A stretch of DNA of 64,000 nt. Origin: Selaginella tamariscina (taxonomy: Eukaryota > Streptophyta > Lycopodiopsida > Selaginellales > Selaginellaceae). A program made the translations under genes and the position numbers. The stretch is taken from assembly GCA_003024785.1 (NCBI GenBank), contig PUQB01000042.1, forward strand, positions 65,552 through 129,551, in the 5' to 3' direction. A model generated the notes under the pieces. That model was not told the origin of the DNA, searched no databases, and saw only the letters and a program-made list of their open reading frames with translations. Positions 26,096 to 37,010 of this stretch are shown in pieces. The stretch's first letter is position 1. Every line of letters starts with the position of its first letter.

Positions 26096-26653
26096 ATTTT
26101 ACTTAAGTTTTCGGTAAACAAAGTTTAATTAACACTCTCTCGATGTACTTAGTTATATATTTTTTCTAAGATAGGTAGTGTGTATATTGATTAGTTATAC
26201 GTGTGTGTGTAAGCTTTGCATAAAAAAGCACTGCAGTCCCCACTAAACAAAGCCGCAATTGTAGCCGTAGAATCCAATGATTTGTTAAAAAAACAATATA
26301 GTTAAACATAGTAATATTATTTTTATATTATGTTCATAAATTGAACTTGAATAAGATATATATAAGTCTATCTCAGCGATAGCTAGTTTGCACTAAGGTA
26401 TCTCTATAGAAGCTCAAAATAATATATTTATGTATAACAAACAGTTTATCAACTATATAGTCTTTTCCCCTTGGAAATCTCCACAAAAGTGATATTATAA
26501 CAAGTATATATAAATGCTATATCACATCTACTAGCAATAGTGCACCCGTTGCCATGCATGCCTGCCTCGTTCTTAGCACAAGCCCATTTGTAATGTATAA
26601 GAAACAAACTATTTACCTTGTTTTTACCCCAACTGTATTTGTCGCTATACGAT

Positions 26654-26661
26654 TATAAATA
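26654..26661 (+). promoter_or_regulatory. Probable TATA box of peptide copy C
   Basis: TATAAATA lies 50 bases ahead of the ATG at 26711, in the same sequence context as copies A, B and D. Confidence 0.5.
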
Positions 26662-26710
26662 AGCTCTAAAGCATTTAAAACACTCACTCACTCACTCACA
26701 AACCAAGACA

Positions 26711-26964
26711 ATGTCTAAGTTTCCTTGCTTGCATTCTTCTACTTGCTCTTGTTTTAGCTTTCTTTGCAGAAGCAAAGCCATGCGAGGACAACGATGCGTG
26801 TGAGGGCGACTTGGTGTGCCGTTTCGGGACATGTCGGGAGGCAGGCACTTGTGGGCAGTTCTGCACCAGTAGTCAGCAGTGCGCGGATGACCTAACGTGC
26901 ATACCTCACACTGAAGGGAACTTGTGGAGATGATCCTGATGCTGGTACACATCACTGCGATTAA
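26711..26964 (+). pseudogene. Cysteine-rich secreted peptide, copy C (frameshifted)
   Basis: It is nearly identical to the intact copy D, but one extra T after the fourth codon (AAGTTTCC for AAGTTCC) shifts the frame inside the signal peptide. Two bases are also missing near 26918 (GAAGGGAAC for GAAGGCGGAAC). All cysteine codons between the two breaks are present. Both breaks lie in short runs, so this copy could be intact in the real genome if the assembly was not polished. Confidence 0.7.
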
Positions 26965-28250
26965 ATTTTACTTAAGTTTTTCGGTAAACAAAGTTTAATT
27001 AACACTCTCTCGATGTACTTAGTTATATTATTTTTTCTAAGATGGGTAGTGTGTATATTGATTAGTTATATGTGTGTGTGTGTGTGTAAGCTTTGCATAA
27101 AAAAGCACTGCAGTCCCCACTAAACAGAGCCGCAATTGTAGCCGTAGAATCCAATGATTTTTTAAAAAAACAATATAGTTATTAACAAAGTAATATTATT
27201 TTATAATATTTAACTTGAATAAGATATATATGAGTTTAATATCTCACCGATACCTAGTTTGGTATCGCTAGAAATGTCCAATGGTCACTAAGGTATCAAA
27301 ACGTTTTTCCTTAACAAAAAGCTTTCAGAGTGAGACCCCTTATGTCCTAGAAAGCATATGTTAATTGAAAAATGTCGTACATATACATTCACACACACAC
27401 ACACAGATATATATATATATATTTATTTATTTGTGTGCGTGTACCCTCAGTAATACATACAATACCGTGCATACATGCATTTTCCCATTTGAACGTCACA
27501 TTATTTACACAGACATGATAAGCTACTATATTGACCATACAATCATAGATGTAGTTTAAATTAACAATAAATTAAGAATAATCAAGCTAAATAAGCTCCA
27601 TCTAATGTCTAATCAAGCCAAATAAGCTAGTCTAATGTCGTGTAATCTCCATTGTTTTAATACCCAATCTTGAAGCCATATTCTATAAGCTTGCCCTTGT
27701 TGTCCTGTATATACACACATGCATTATGTGTGTGTATTATATGTGTAGGTATTTTGTATCTATATACACTGTGTACGTAGGCACATGTTTAATATATGTT
27801 TGTGTGTCTGTGTTAAACATATGCCTACTCACAGATACATATATGCACATAGGTAGTTATAATCGCAAGTTTTTCTCGGTGCATTTGTATTACAGGCACA
27901 CATATTATATATATATATATATAATATATATTCTATTATTTCGATCAATATGTTGTATTAATAAATATTTATAACATATTCTATGTGATATCCATATGTA
28001 AAGACTAGTATAATTATATATAAAAGATTATTGAGTATATCAATTTTCTAATTTGTTTAATTAAAATATATAATGCATACGCTTAGAAAAGGAGAAGCAT
28101 TGTTACCTACAAAACCAGACGCACAAGTACTGTTCAGGGAATCTGAAATTGAAGTTACATCTTCCATCTAAATAAAGTGTATGGTTTGCCCTCCATACGC
28201 AGGCAATTTTGTCCATTGTAAAGGTTATTGCAGTTGCCAAACTGTTGAGA

Positions 28251-28831
28251 CATAAACTGATGCTCTAATATACTAGGGTTTGGACTCCTGTTTTAGGGTT
28301 CTTCACGAGCACGAATGGGAGCCATTTTGCAGCGCGTACTATCCGCCAGGGTTGAGGTTTAATCTTGGTGCGGCGGTGATTTAATTCTGAACATGATTAG
28401 TTTGATGCGGTATTTATATAAAATATATTATAGTTATAATATAAATATAAAAAAACATAAATTAAATATAAAAATATATATATGTCAGATTAACCCCCCA
28501 AATTTGTGAAAATTGACACCATTACTGTGCCGCCATGATTGCCCGCCCGCCGCACCGAAATATTCTTTATACGAAAATGAATATTCTTACAGAATGGAAT
28601 ATTTTGGTACGACGGAAATTCGTACGCTCGGCAAACTGTGCTTAGAAATGTCAGATCCCGCTACTCGCTACTAATGTCCCCCACCAGGGTTCAAAACCCA
28701 TTCAAAATTGTCATTACTAATGTCCCTCACTAGGTCAAAACCCATTAAAAATTATCACTACTAATCAAGGTTAAAAAACCCATTAAAAATTGCAAATTTT
28801 TTCTAAAAACGTTGCATTTCTTCTTAAGGGT
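28251..28831 (+). other. Spacer with a possible first exon
   Basis: Around 28265-28385 the composition changes: ctagggtttgg and tttagggttc precede an ATG at 28317 that reads MGAILQRVLSAR and then a donor-like AGGgttgag. This is what a short plant first exon after a telobox-like leader could look like, but no second exon follows. From 28600 the sequence contains short direct repeats of cactactaat and caaaacccattaaaaatt up to the LTR at 28832. Confidence 0.2.
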
Positions 28832-28992
28832 TGTAAGATCCACGTGTATAGTTGCATGTGTACATACTATTATTAGCATAGTGAATTTTGATAACTGTCA
28901 AATTGATTTCAATTTGAACCATTCACTCTTGTATATAAGTTAGGATTTCTAGACTAATGGATATACACATTTCTATATTCCGAGCCTTCACA
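28832..28992 (+). repeat. Left LTR of decayed gypsy element
   Basis: 161 bp, starting TGTAAGATCCACGTG and ending at about CTTCACA. It aligns with 39368-39511 but carries more sequence in the middle (about 161 against 144 bp) and many substitutions, consistent with an old insertion. The following ttgggtggaggtgagagg sits where a primer-binding site would be, but I cannot match it to a tRNA end. Confidence 0.7.
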
Positions 28993-29179
28993 TTGGGTGG
29001 AGGTGAGAGGCACTTCTAATTGTCCCTACGGAGTGCTCAAATTTGTGTCTTTTTTGTTGATTTTCTTTGTCTTCTTAGATCTAACTTTTCCATTGTCTAG
29101 ATTTATTCCTTTTTTTATTAATTTTGTTCTTTCTTTAGATCCACAACAGGCAAATCCTTTGTTTGTGGAGTAGTTACCC

Positions 29180-30060
29180 ATGCAGTTATTAGATGCCATG
29201 CGGATACAACTGAACAATCACTCTCAATTGATAGTAGCATTCACAAGGGTACTCCTCCTACTCCTGTTGCAAACCCCTACGTCTGGTCAGATTTCTTTCG
29301 TGAAAATTCTAGAGATGATGTGTACCATTGGTTTGACCACTTCACCGTGGTTGCCACATATCATTCGTGAGACGGTGCTCAGTGTTTGCGCGAGTTTCCT
29401 ACTTGTCTTCAAGGGTGGTACAATGGTCTCGATGTTGCAACTCGTGGAGATTGGAGTATTCTTCTAGAGATTTTCAAACGTGCATTTGGACATACAGACG
29501 ATTATGACGATGCTTTTCAGTAGTTGCATCATATTCAGTAGGAGCCATCTGAGTCGGTGATGCAGTTTGGTGTTTGCTTTCGGAGCCTTTTGCTACGTGC
29601 AGAACCTAACATGTCGGAACGCATCAAGTTAGGTATGTTGTGGCTAGCACTTCATCAAGACCTTGTGGGGCTTGTGCATGCACTAGCTCCAGTGACTCTT
29701 GACGATGCTTTGAGGCTGGCACAACGATATGAGTCATCACCTCTCCTACTTACACCTTCACGTTCTCTCGTTCCACTTCATGTTGGGGATGGACTTGCTC
29801 TGATGGAGGTTGAGGCTATTGCTACTCATGTATCAGCACAAGATTGGGCCTGTGGACGAGGACGTTGACGTGCAGTTTGTTGTTGGGCGTGTGATGAGGT
29901 TGGACACACGTATCGGCGTTGTTAACGGTTTCCTAATTGGCGTCCCCATTTCCGAGGTGGAGGCCCTGGCATTAACAACGTCGATTGGCGCTACTGTAGT
30001 GGAAGGTCTTGATGTAATGGATCTTCTAAGAAACGACGAATCGCACGAATAGAAGGTCCT
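29180..30060 (+). pseudogene. gag remnant of the decayed gypsy element
   Basis: Broken plus-strand frames read like a Ty3/gypsy capsid: a WF..FTVVATYH-type region near 29325, then SLLLRAEPNMSERIKLGMLW and LDDALRLAQRYESS. Near 29877-29920 a CCHC knuckle, CWACDEVGHTYRRC, is intact but ends in a stop. Several frame changes and stops occur, so no capsid protein is made. Confidence 0.7.
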
Positions 30061-30075
30061 TGTGCAAATAAATTA

Positions 30076-31247
30076 GTGACCCCTCCATTTTTCTTTTGGG
30101 AGTATCATCAAGGGGTTCACTTGGCACCAGTTCATCCGGTTTTCACCTTTCAAGCTCGATTTAATCATACGCCACGTCCTATTCTCTTTTTAGTGTTGGT
30201 GGATACAAGTTTGAATTTGTCCTCTATTTCTCAGTCTGTTATTACACGTTGCTGTGTCATGCGGAAGAACCAGTCTTTATTCTGTACGGCAACGGACACA
30301 CTCATGCTTGTTTGCGAGATGAAGTTGACATTGTTGTTTGTGTGGATGATCATGAGCTTTGAGTTTCAATCTTTACGGGTGGTGCCGAGTTAAGCTTTTT
30401 ATCTTATCCTTAGTGTGGATTGGTTGATTCGCAATCATGCCAAGTGTGATTTTGAAAAAGTCTCCCTCATGTTTAACTCTCCCTCGTCTTTCTTCCAATT
30501 CTCTTACTTCTATTCCACTTCGTCCATCTGCTTCCATCGCTTTTGTTTCACCCTTACTTCTAACCATCTCCCCTTCATGCTCTTCCTTTCCCTTTTTAGA
30601 TCCATCAAATGATTGTTGTGCTGCAGTCGTTGATCAACTCAAGAAAGAGTATGCTAATCTTTTCAAACTTCAACTTGTCATCTGGGGTCAGGATTGTGAC
30701 ACGCCACCCTATTCCAACTGGGGATGCTAGGCCAATCAAGGTACCTGTTTAGAGTCAATCACCAAAGGTGCTCAAGATTTTACGAGTGAATGTTAAGAAG
30801 ATGTTGGAAAAGGGTGTTATTCGAAAATCTCAAAGTCCTTAGGCGTGCAACCGCATCTTATGATGAAGCCGGATGGGAGCGTTCAATTCTGCATCGACTA
30901 TCACCCATTAAATTATGTAACCATTTCAGATGTGTATTCACTTCCTCATACTGCAAATCTTTTGGATCAACTGGGGTGGAGTCATTGGTTCACCAAGTTA
31001 GATCTCGCCTTTAGATATTGGCAAGTTTCGATGGCTGACGCGAACATTCCCAAGACTGCTTTTCGAACACCATTTGGCATGTACGAATTTCTTGATGATG
31101 CCTTTCGATTTGAGCAATGCTCCAGCAAATTTCCAACATATGATGAACGAGGTTCTTTGCGATATGCCGGAGGTGACTGCCGACTTCATTGACAATGTTT
31201 TAATTCACTCGGATGGGACTTGGGAGGAGTATGTTGAAGATGTACAT
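30076..31247 (+). pseudogene. Protease and reverse transcriptase remnant
   Basis: A protease-like stretch with LVDTSLNLSSIS lies near 30190-30230, where the family has a D-S/T-G site; here the glycine is lost. The reverse transcriptase follows: PHLMMKPDGSVQFCIDYHPLN, FTKLDLAFRYWQVSMA and KTAFRTPFGMYEF, all typical palm motifs. An altered catalytic strand follows, FIDNVLIHSDGTWEEYVEDV, where the family has a DD pair. It stops abruptly at the left LTR of the inserted chromovirus. Confidence 0.7.
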
Positions 31248-31895
31248 TGTCAAGCCAACGGATCCAGGAAACAGGAAGAGAGCAGGATTCCAAGGACATG
31301 AAGGCTTGACTCAGGAACAGGACCGAGAGCAGGACAGGAACCAGGAATAGGAACAGGACGGATCTAGGAGTAGGACAGGATTAGGATAGGATCCGGGAGC
31401 AAGACAGGAAAGCACAGGATAGGATCCGGGAGCAAAACAGGAACAGGACAGGATCCCGGAGCAGGACAGGATCCAGGAACAGGACAGGAAATAGGAGCGA
31501 GACAGGAACAGGACAGGAAACAAGACAAGACAAGATTGATCGTAGTAAGACTGGTGTTGATAGTAACTGATTGTACAACAATTAGGTCGGAGCTTTTATG
31601 CTCACAACTCCAAGAGCTAATCTAGGCATGCATGCAAAAGTGGTTGCATGCATGCAAAAGTGATTGCATGCATGCAGAGGCTAAGATGAGTCCACATGTC
31701 CCTTATCCTCTAGGCATATCCTGTGGCATATCCTGTGTAGGAATATCCTGCAACCGAATCCTGTGTCCGGAATCCTGGTAGGAGTATCCTGTAGGAAAAT
31801 CCTGCAACCCATATCCTGTATCCGGAATCCTGTAGGAAAGTCCTGCAACCCATGTCCTGTATCCGGAATCCTGTATTCTGTATCGGGTCGTGACA
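31248..31895 (-). repeat. 3' LTR of the chromovirus (left)
   Basis: It aligns along its full length with 37011-37648. Differences are mostly one- or few-base indels in short runs plus a few substitutions. The part next to the outer flank (about 31262-31530) is a minisatellite of CAGGA-type words such as ggaacaggacaggatcc. The other half contains three gcatgcatgcaaaagtg-like repeats and several atcctgtatccggaatcc repeats. Confidence 0.93.
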
Positions 31896-31906
31896 GCACC
31901 TCCTCC

Positions 31907-34890
31907 CTAAAGACGAGTTCCACGAGTCTTGGGACCTGGTTTAGCAGGATAATGCCGATGGAAGGCAGCAACCTTGGAAGAAGCATGGAGTAAGTTGGAT
32001 GCAGGTTCCCAAGTGCGATCAGTAGGCAGGTACCCTTTCCAATCCACCAAGTATTGGAGTTGGTGACGATGAAGACGAGAGTCAAGGATGGCTGCGACTT
32101 CGTACTCAGGTTCCGTGTCAATGACCACAGGAGGGGGAGGAGAAGAAACACGACCAGGAAGAGAAGAAGGATGATACGGCTCCAACAAAGAGGTGTGAAA
32201 CACAGGATGAAGTTTCACCGTGGATGGTAACTCGAGTCGGAAAGCTACAGGATTTACCTCCGCCACGATCCTATAAGGGCCCAATCGTTGAAAATCCAAC
32301 TTAGAAGAAGGCCTGTTGGTGCGAATGTGTCGACGAAGAAGCCACACGAGATCACCAATCTTGTATGCAGGTGCCGGCTGTCGGTGAGCATCAGCATGAT
32401 GCTTGTATCGTTCCTGTGCCTGTTGAAGATGAACCTGGAGATCATCCTGTACCTGCCGAAGATGCTGAAGACGATCCTGTACTGCAGGAGCGGAAGAAGG
32501 AGAAGCGGTAGGAGCAAAGTCAAAACGTGGATGGTGGCCTGTAAGAGCAAAGAAAGGTGTCTGTCCTGTAGATGCGTGGATGGAGTTGTTGTAGGCAAAC
32601 TCTGCCATTGGAAGGAGGTCCAACCAGTTGTCCTGCTGGTAACTGATGAAGCAACGAAGATACTGTTCTAAGGTCTGAATTGTGCGTTCGGACTGCCCAT
32701 CGGTTTGTGGGTGATATCCTGAAGAAAGATCCGCTTTGACCTGTAGACTCCGAAGAAGCTCTCGCCAAAACTTGGACATGAATTGTGGACCTCGATCGGA
32801 AACAATGCTCTCAGGAAGACCATGATGTCGGAACACCTCGCGGATCACCAACTCGGCAGTTGTCTGACCTGTAGCTGTCTTGTTGCAGGGTAGGAAATGA
32901 GCCTGCTTGGTGAAACGGTCAACCACCACAAGAACTGCATCAAATCCACGGGAAGGAGGAAGATCTGTGAGGAAATCCATAGAAATGGATCTCCAAGGAG
33001 CAGACGGAACAGGAAGAGGACGAAGAAGACCAGAGGGTGCATGATGAGGCATCTTCGACCTGCTACAAGTGTCACAACTCCGTACAAACCTCTCCACAAA
33101 ACCTCGCAACCCAGGCCACCAATAGTTGCGAGTCACCAATTCCACTGTCTTGGCCACACCAAAATGTCCTGTAGCCGGGGTATCATGACAATCCTGTACC
33201 ACACGAGTCCTAGAAATACCAACAGGAACGTACAGGAGACCTTCCCGGTACAGGAGTCCATCCTGTATGGTGAATAGGTTGTAGTCTGGACGGGAACTGG
33301 AGGAAGAGGAACTTGCAACGTCAGGATGAATGTGTGAGAACACATTCTTTCCCAAGTCGTCTGTAGGCAACTGCGAACGAACGTCCTGTAGGAGTGTTGA
33401 ATTTGCTGGAGCCTGATGAACCTGCAGTGCCGCAAGCCGGAAACGATCAGGACCCAACAACACTTGCCTTTGACCGTCAAATGCAGGATCGCCCGGGCTT
33501 GGTGCAAGGTAAGAGCGCCTAGACAATGCGTCCGCCTTGCCATTCCGAAAGCCGGGCCTGTAGACGATGACGAAGTCAAAACGTGATAGGAACTCTGCCC
33601 ACCTAGCCTGTCGCCGACTGAGGACCCGAGCCGTTTGAAAGTACTCCAGGTTCTTGTGATCCGTAAGAACTTGTACAGGATGTGCAGCACCTTCCAGGAA
33701 ATGCCGCCATTCCTCAAACGAATCCACAATGGCCTTGAGTTCCTTGTCATGAATCTCGTAGTTGATCTCCGCCGACAGGAACTTACGAGAGTGAAAGGCT
33801 ACAGGATGAAGCAACTTGTCCTCTCCAACTTGCGATAGGACGGATCCTACTGCAAAATCCGAGGCATCTGCTTCAATGAAGAAAGGATGAGAAGGGTCAG
33901 GATGTGCTAAAATCGGAGCTGTCGTGAAAACGTCCTTGAGTGTTGTGAACGCGTGTTCCGCCTTGTCGGACCAAGAGAAAAGTCCTGTGCGCTTGGTGAG
34001 TTCTGTGAGTGGAAGTACACGCTTGGAGAAGTCCTGTATGAACCGCCTGTAGAAGTTTGCAAAGCCAAGGAAACATTGTACATCTCGTACCGACTTGGGC
34101 CTCTCCCACTCCACGATGGTCTTCACCTTGTGCATGTCCATGGAAACGCCAGCAGGAGAGACGATGTAGCCCAAGAACTCCACCGAATCCCTATCGAAAA
34201 AACACTTCTCCAACTTCGCGTACAGGCCATGCTCGCGAAGCCGCTCTAAAACTAGTCGTACATGCTTGTCATGTGCCGCCTGGTCCTTGGAGAAAATCAA
34301 GATGTCGTCGAGGTAGATCACCACAAACTGGTCCAAGAAGTCACGGAAAATGTCGTTCACCATGTGTTGGAATACAGCTGGGGCATTGGTAAGGCCGAAA
34401 GGCATTACCGTGTACTCAAAATGTCCATACCTTGTACGAAAGGCAGTCTTCCACTCATCGCCGGGACGAATCCGTACAAGGTTGTAGGCTCCTCGTAAGT
34501 CGATCTTCGTGAACACCTTTGCCCCTCGCAGCCGATCGAGAAGTTCCGGGATCAATGGCAACGGATACCGATTCCGAATGGTGACTTGATTCAAACCCCT
34601 GTAGTCCACCACCAAACGTAAACTCCCATCCTTCTTCTTGACAAAGAAGATAGGAGCTCCTGCAGGGGACTTTGAGTGACGAATGAAGCCGGATCCTAAG
34701 TTGTCCTCGATGTATTGACGAAGAACCTCCAACTCTGTGGGTGACAATGCATAGATCGGTCCGAATGGTGGAGTCTTTCCTTCCGCAAGATCAATAGGAC
34801 AGTCGTAGGACCTGTGAACAGGAAGAACTGCAGCCTTGTGCTTGTCAAAAACGTCCTTAAAGTCGTGGTACTTGGATGGTAGGGAAGAAG
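31907..34890 (-). CDS. Chromovirus pol: reverse transcriptase, RNase H, integrase, chromodomain
   Basis: It copies element RNA to DNA and inserts it. The frame is open from about SLPSKYHDFKDVFDKHKAAV (34890) to a TAG at 31907. Visible in order: the reverse transcriptase start YDCPIDLAEGKTPPFGPIY; the palm VFTKIDLRGAYNL and VVIYLDDILIF; RNase H with EADASDFAVGSVLSQ and TDHKNLEYF; the integrase zinc site from HDTPATGHFG to CDTCSRSK; the integrase catalytic core with SMDFLTDLP, SDRGPQFMS and QSERTIQTLEQY; and at the C-terminus the chromodomain EYEVAAILDSR..QYLVDWKGYLPTDRTWEP. All catalytic acidic residues I can check are present. It is the least damaged long frame in the window. It lies in a different frame from the protease region upstream. 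Confidence 0.93.
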
Positions 34891-35931
34891 GAGGAGAAGG
34901 GAAGAGAAGGAGAAAAAACAGGGGAGTCGGATACAGGAAAGGTAGGAGAGGACGTAGGAGTTACTTGAAAAGCAAAAAGGTGGAAGGGGGGCAGGATCAG
35001 TGGCGAGTTCATGCATGGTAGTGGTAAGAACTCGGAGAGGAGAAGGAGGGAGCTGTGACTGAAAAAGAGGAAGGATCTTGGGGGATGGAACAGAGGCAGG
35101 GTAACAGAAAGAAGCAGGATTGGAAAAAACCTGTGTGGTTGTTGATGAGTGTACAGGATTGGAAGAATCCTGTACAGGACACCGTGAGTGTACAGGATTG
35201 GAAGAATCCTGTACAGGAGTCCGTGGTTGCGCAAGAGTGGAAGAAGCCTGCGAATGTGCTGACGAATCAACAGGAGGTGGATCCTGTTGAGGAGGAACCT
35301 TCGACACTGATACAGGATTGGAAGAACCCTGTACAGGACACCGCAAACTTACAGGAATGGGGAGAGCCTGCGGATGTGCTGAGGAACTGCCATGAGGTGA
35401 ATCCTGTCGAGGAGGAGTCTTCAACACTGGTACAGGAACAGGTACGGTCAATCCTGTAGCTTGTACTGCCTCAGATACTAAGGATGTATCCTGCACGCAG
35501 GAAGGTACAGGATTGATCCTAGAAGTTGGAGAGGAAAACGTGAGTGTCCTAGACCTCCAGTCGATCTGCGGATTTGCAACAACGAACCATGGCATGCCCA
35601 AAATGATGGGAGTCGACCGAGTCTTGATCAAGTTGAAGGAAATTGAACAGTTGAATGTGCCATACCTGCAGGAGAGAGGTTCGGTAGCATGGGTAACTGC
35701 ACCGGAAGCAATTAGACGCCCATCGGCCACCTCTACAGGAACTGCACGCTTCAACTTCACCACCGAAATGCCATGTTGAGTTGCAAACGTGTCATCCATG
35801 AAGCATGCATTTGCACCAGTGTCTAACAAGGCAAACTCCATGAGCTCTCGATTATTAAGATGAATGTGTACAGGAAACTTAAGTGACGGGATGGTATGAG
35901 CAGCACCAATGGAGCCTGCACCTACGTCCAA
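34891..35931 (-). CDS. Chromovirus protease and linker region
   Basis: The aspartic protease domain begins near 35925 and contains LNNRELMEFALLDTGANACF with the DTGA active site, then IILGMPWFVVANPQIDWRS, the usual flap-end and closing motif. After it comes a long Pro/Ser-rich linker built of repeats of VQDSSNPV and related words, whose DNA is again a run of cctgtac/acagga words like the LTR. The frame then differs from pol, so an indel or frame change lies between the linker and about 34890. The protease frame also differs from gag, which ends in a stop at 35943. Confidence 0.8.
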
Positions 35932-35942
35932 CTTCGCGGCTC

Positions 35943-36917
35943 CTAGACGAAGTGGACATTGGAGTTTTCCGACTGAACTTCGGCTTCGACTTCACGCGTC
36001 TTGAAGTTCCTGGCTTTAATAGGACAATCTGCCACCTTGTGTCCTGCTCCACCACAATACAAGCACAGGTTCTCACTGCGACGACGTTGCTTCTCGGCAG
36101 CGGAAAGAGAGCCACGCTTGGATTTCTCAACCTCCATAGGAACTACTCCAGAAGGTGGTGCAGGAACATGTACCACAGCTGTAGGATTGGTTTGCAGGAA
36201 CTGTTGACGGGATCTTTCCTGACGACGCTCGAACAAACGGTTGTCGCAACGAACAGCTTGTTGCATGATCTCCGCTAATGTTTGGGCATCCGGTAACGTA
36301 AGGAGAAGGTCCTTCACGTCGTCCCTCAACCCAAAACGGAAGTGTTCGATCAATGCAGTCTCGTCCCATGGAATGTTCGTGCAAAGTTGCTGAAATTCGG
36401 ATGCATAGACGGAAGCTGGTCGGGATCCTTGAGTGAGCTTCCGTAACTTCGTGCATGCAGAACGGTACTTATCAGGATCTCCAAAACAGGCTTCAAAGGC
36501 AGCCACGAAACCTTCAAAGTCTTCCATCAGTGGATCGTCACGCTCCAGCAAGGGGGCAACCCAAGCCCGTGGAGATCCACTTAGTAAGGATGCCAAAAGA
36601 CCCACCTTTTGAGCATCAGTCGAGTAGCGCCGTGGTTGCATACGGATCAAGAGGATCTGATTCAGGAAACCTTGGAAATCGGCACGATTACCACTGAACT
36701 TCTCTGGCATGCTAACCTTCGGCTCCGAAGAAAAGTTTGATGAAGAGGAAACCACCGATGCCTGGGAGAGAGCCTGCGCAGCAGCCTTGGAGGATGCATC
36801 AGCAGCTGCATGTGCCGCAGTGGTGGAACCTTGCAGGTCGGTGACCACTTGGCGCAAAGTGGCCAGCTCATGAAGTAGCATTTGGTGCTCGTGTTGAAAA
36901 TGCTCAAAATCAGCCAT
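35943..36917 (-). CDS. Chromovirus gag (capsid and zinc knuckle), 324 aa
   Basis: It forms the virus-like particle and binds element RNA. It starts MADFEHFQHEHQMLLHELAT (a likely coiled-coil start). The capsid contains KVSMPEKFSGNRADFQGFL, the common gypsy capsid opening, and SAWVAPL-like and WDETALIEHFRFGLRDDVKD segments. A CCHC knuckle, CLYCGGAGHKVADC, lies near residue 290. The frame is complete from ATG to stop. The protease follows within about 12 bases in another frame, so translation would need a frameshift, or an indel separates them. Confidence 0.88.
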   Translation of the reverse strand: MADFEHFQHEHQMLLHELATLRQVVTDLQGSTTAAHAAADASSKAAAQALSQASVVSSSSNFSSEPKVSMPEKFSGNRADFQGFLNQILLIRMQPRRYSTDAQKVGLLASLLSGSPRAWVAPLLERDDPLMEDFEGFVAAFEACFGDPDKYRSACTKLRKLTQGSRPASVYASEFQQLCTNIPWDETALIEHFRFGLRDDVKDLLLTLPDAQTLAEIMQQAVRCDNRLFERRQERSRQQFLQTNPTAVVHVPAPPSGVVPMEVEKSKRGSLSAAEKQRRRSENLCLYCGGAGHKVADCPIKARNFKTREVEAEVQSENSNVHFV

Positions 36918-37010
36918 GATCTAGGAAAGAAAAAAGGAGGAAAATGAAGGAAAGGAATCAAGAAAAAGGTAGCTGGAAAACGGAGAACTATGAAGCAGTT
37001 ACTATCAAAC

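Larger units (their letters stand above)
25170..26400 (+). repeat. Peptide-gene block B
   Basis: This plus-strand copy of the block carries the B peptide gene, about 680 bases of shared 5' flank and about 300 of shared 3' flank. It is directly followed by block C, whose 5' flank starts again at about 26405 with gctcaaaataatatattta, so B and C form a tandem pair. Its 5' junction lies at the end of the fold-back repeat. Confidence 0.7.
26400..28250 (+). repeat. Peptide-gene block C
   Basis: Tandem neighbour of block B. It has only about 310 bases of shared 5' flank but the longest 3' flank, about 1.3 kb, which matches block A in inverted orientation down to 18130. Shared text in the far flank includes tatatacacacatgcattatg and ttgccctccatacgcaggc. 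The far end carries the inverted copy of the exon-like fragment at 18.13-18.29 kb. Confidence 0.7.

Noticed and set aside
25833..26955. Minus-strand frames over the peptide genes (TLGHPRTADYWCRTAHK)
   Set aside because: They are antisense shadows of the peptide coding sequence and appear in every copy because the copies are nearly identical.
29180..30570. Individual open frames of 60-105 codons as small host genes
   Set aside because: They are pieces of the decayed gypsy gag, protease and reverse transcriptase, or their antisense shadows.
31262..31530. CRISPR-like appearance of regularly spaced repeats
   Set aside because: Units are direct variations of CAGGA with no unique spacers, inside a plant LTR.
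31311..31581. Cys/Ser/Pro-rich frames in the LTR (SCSWILSCSG)
   Set aside because: They are translations of the CAGGA minisatellite in the LTR and recur in the other LTR at 37072-37339.
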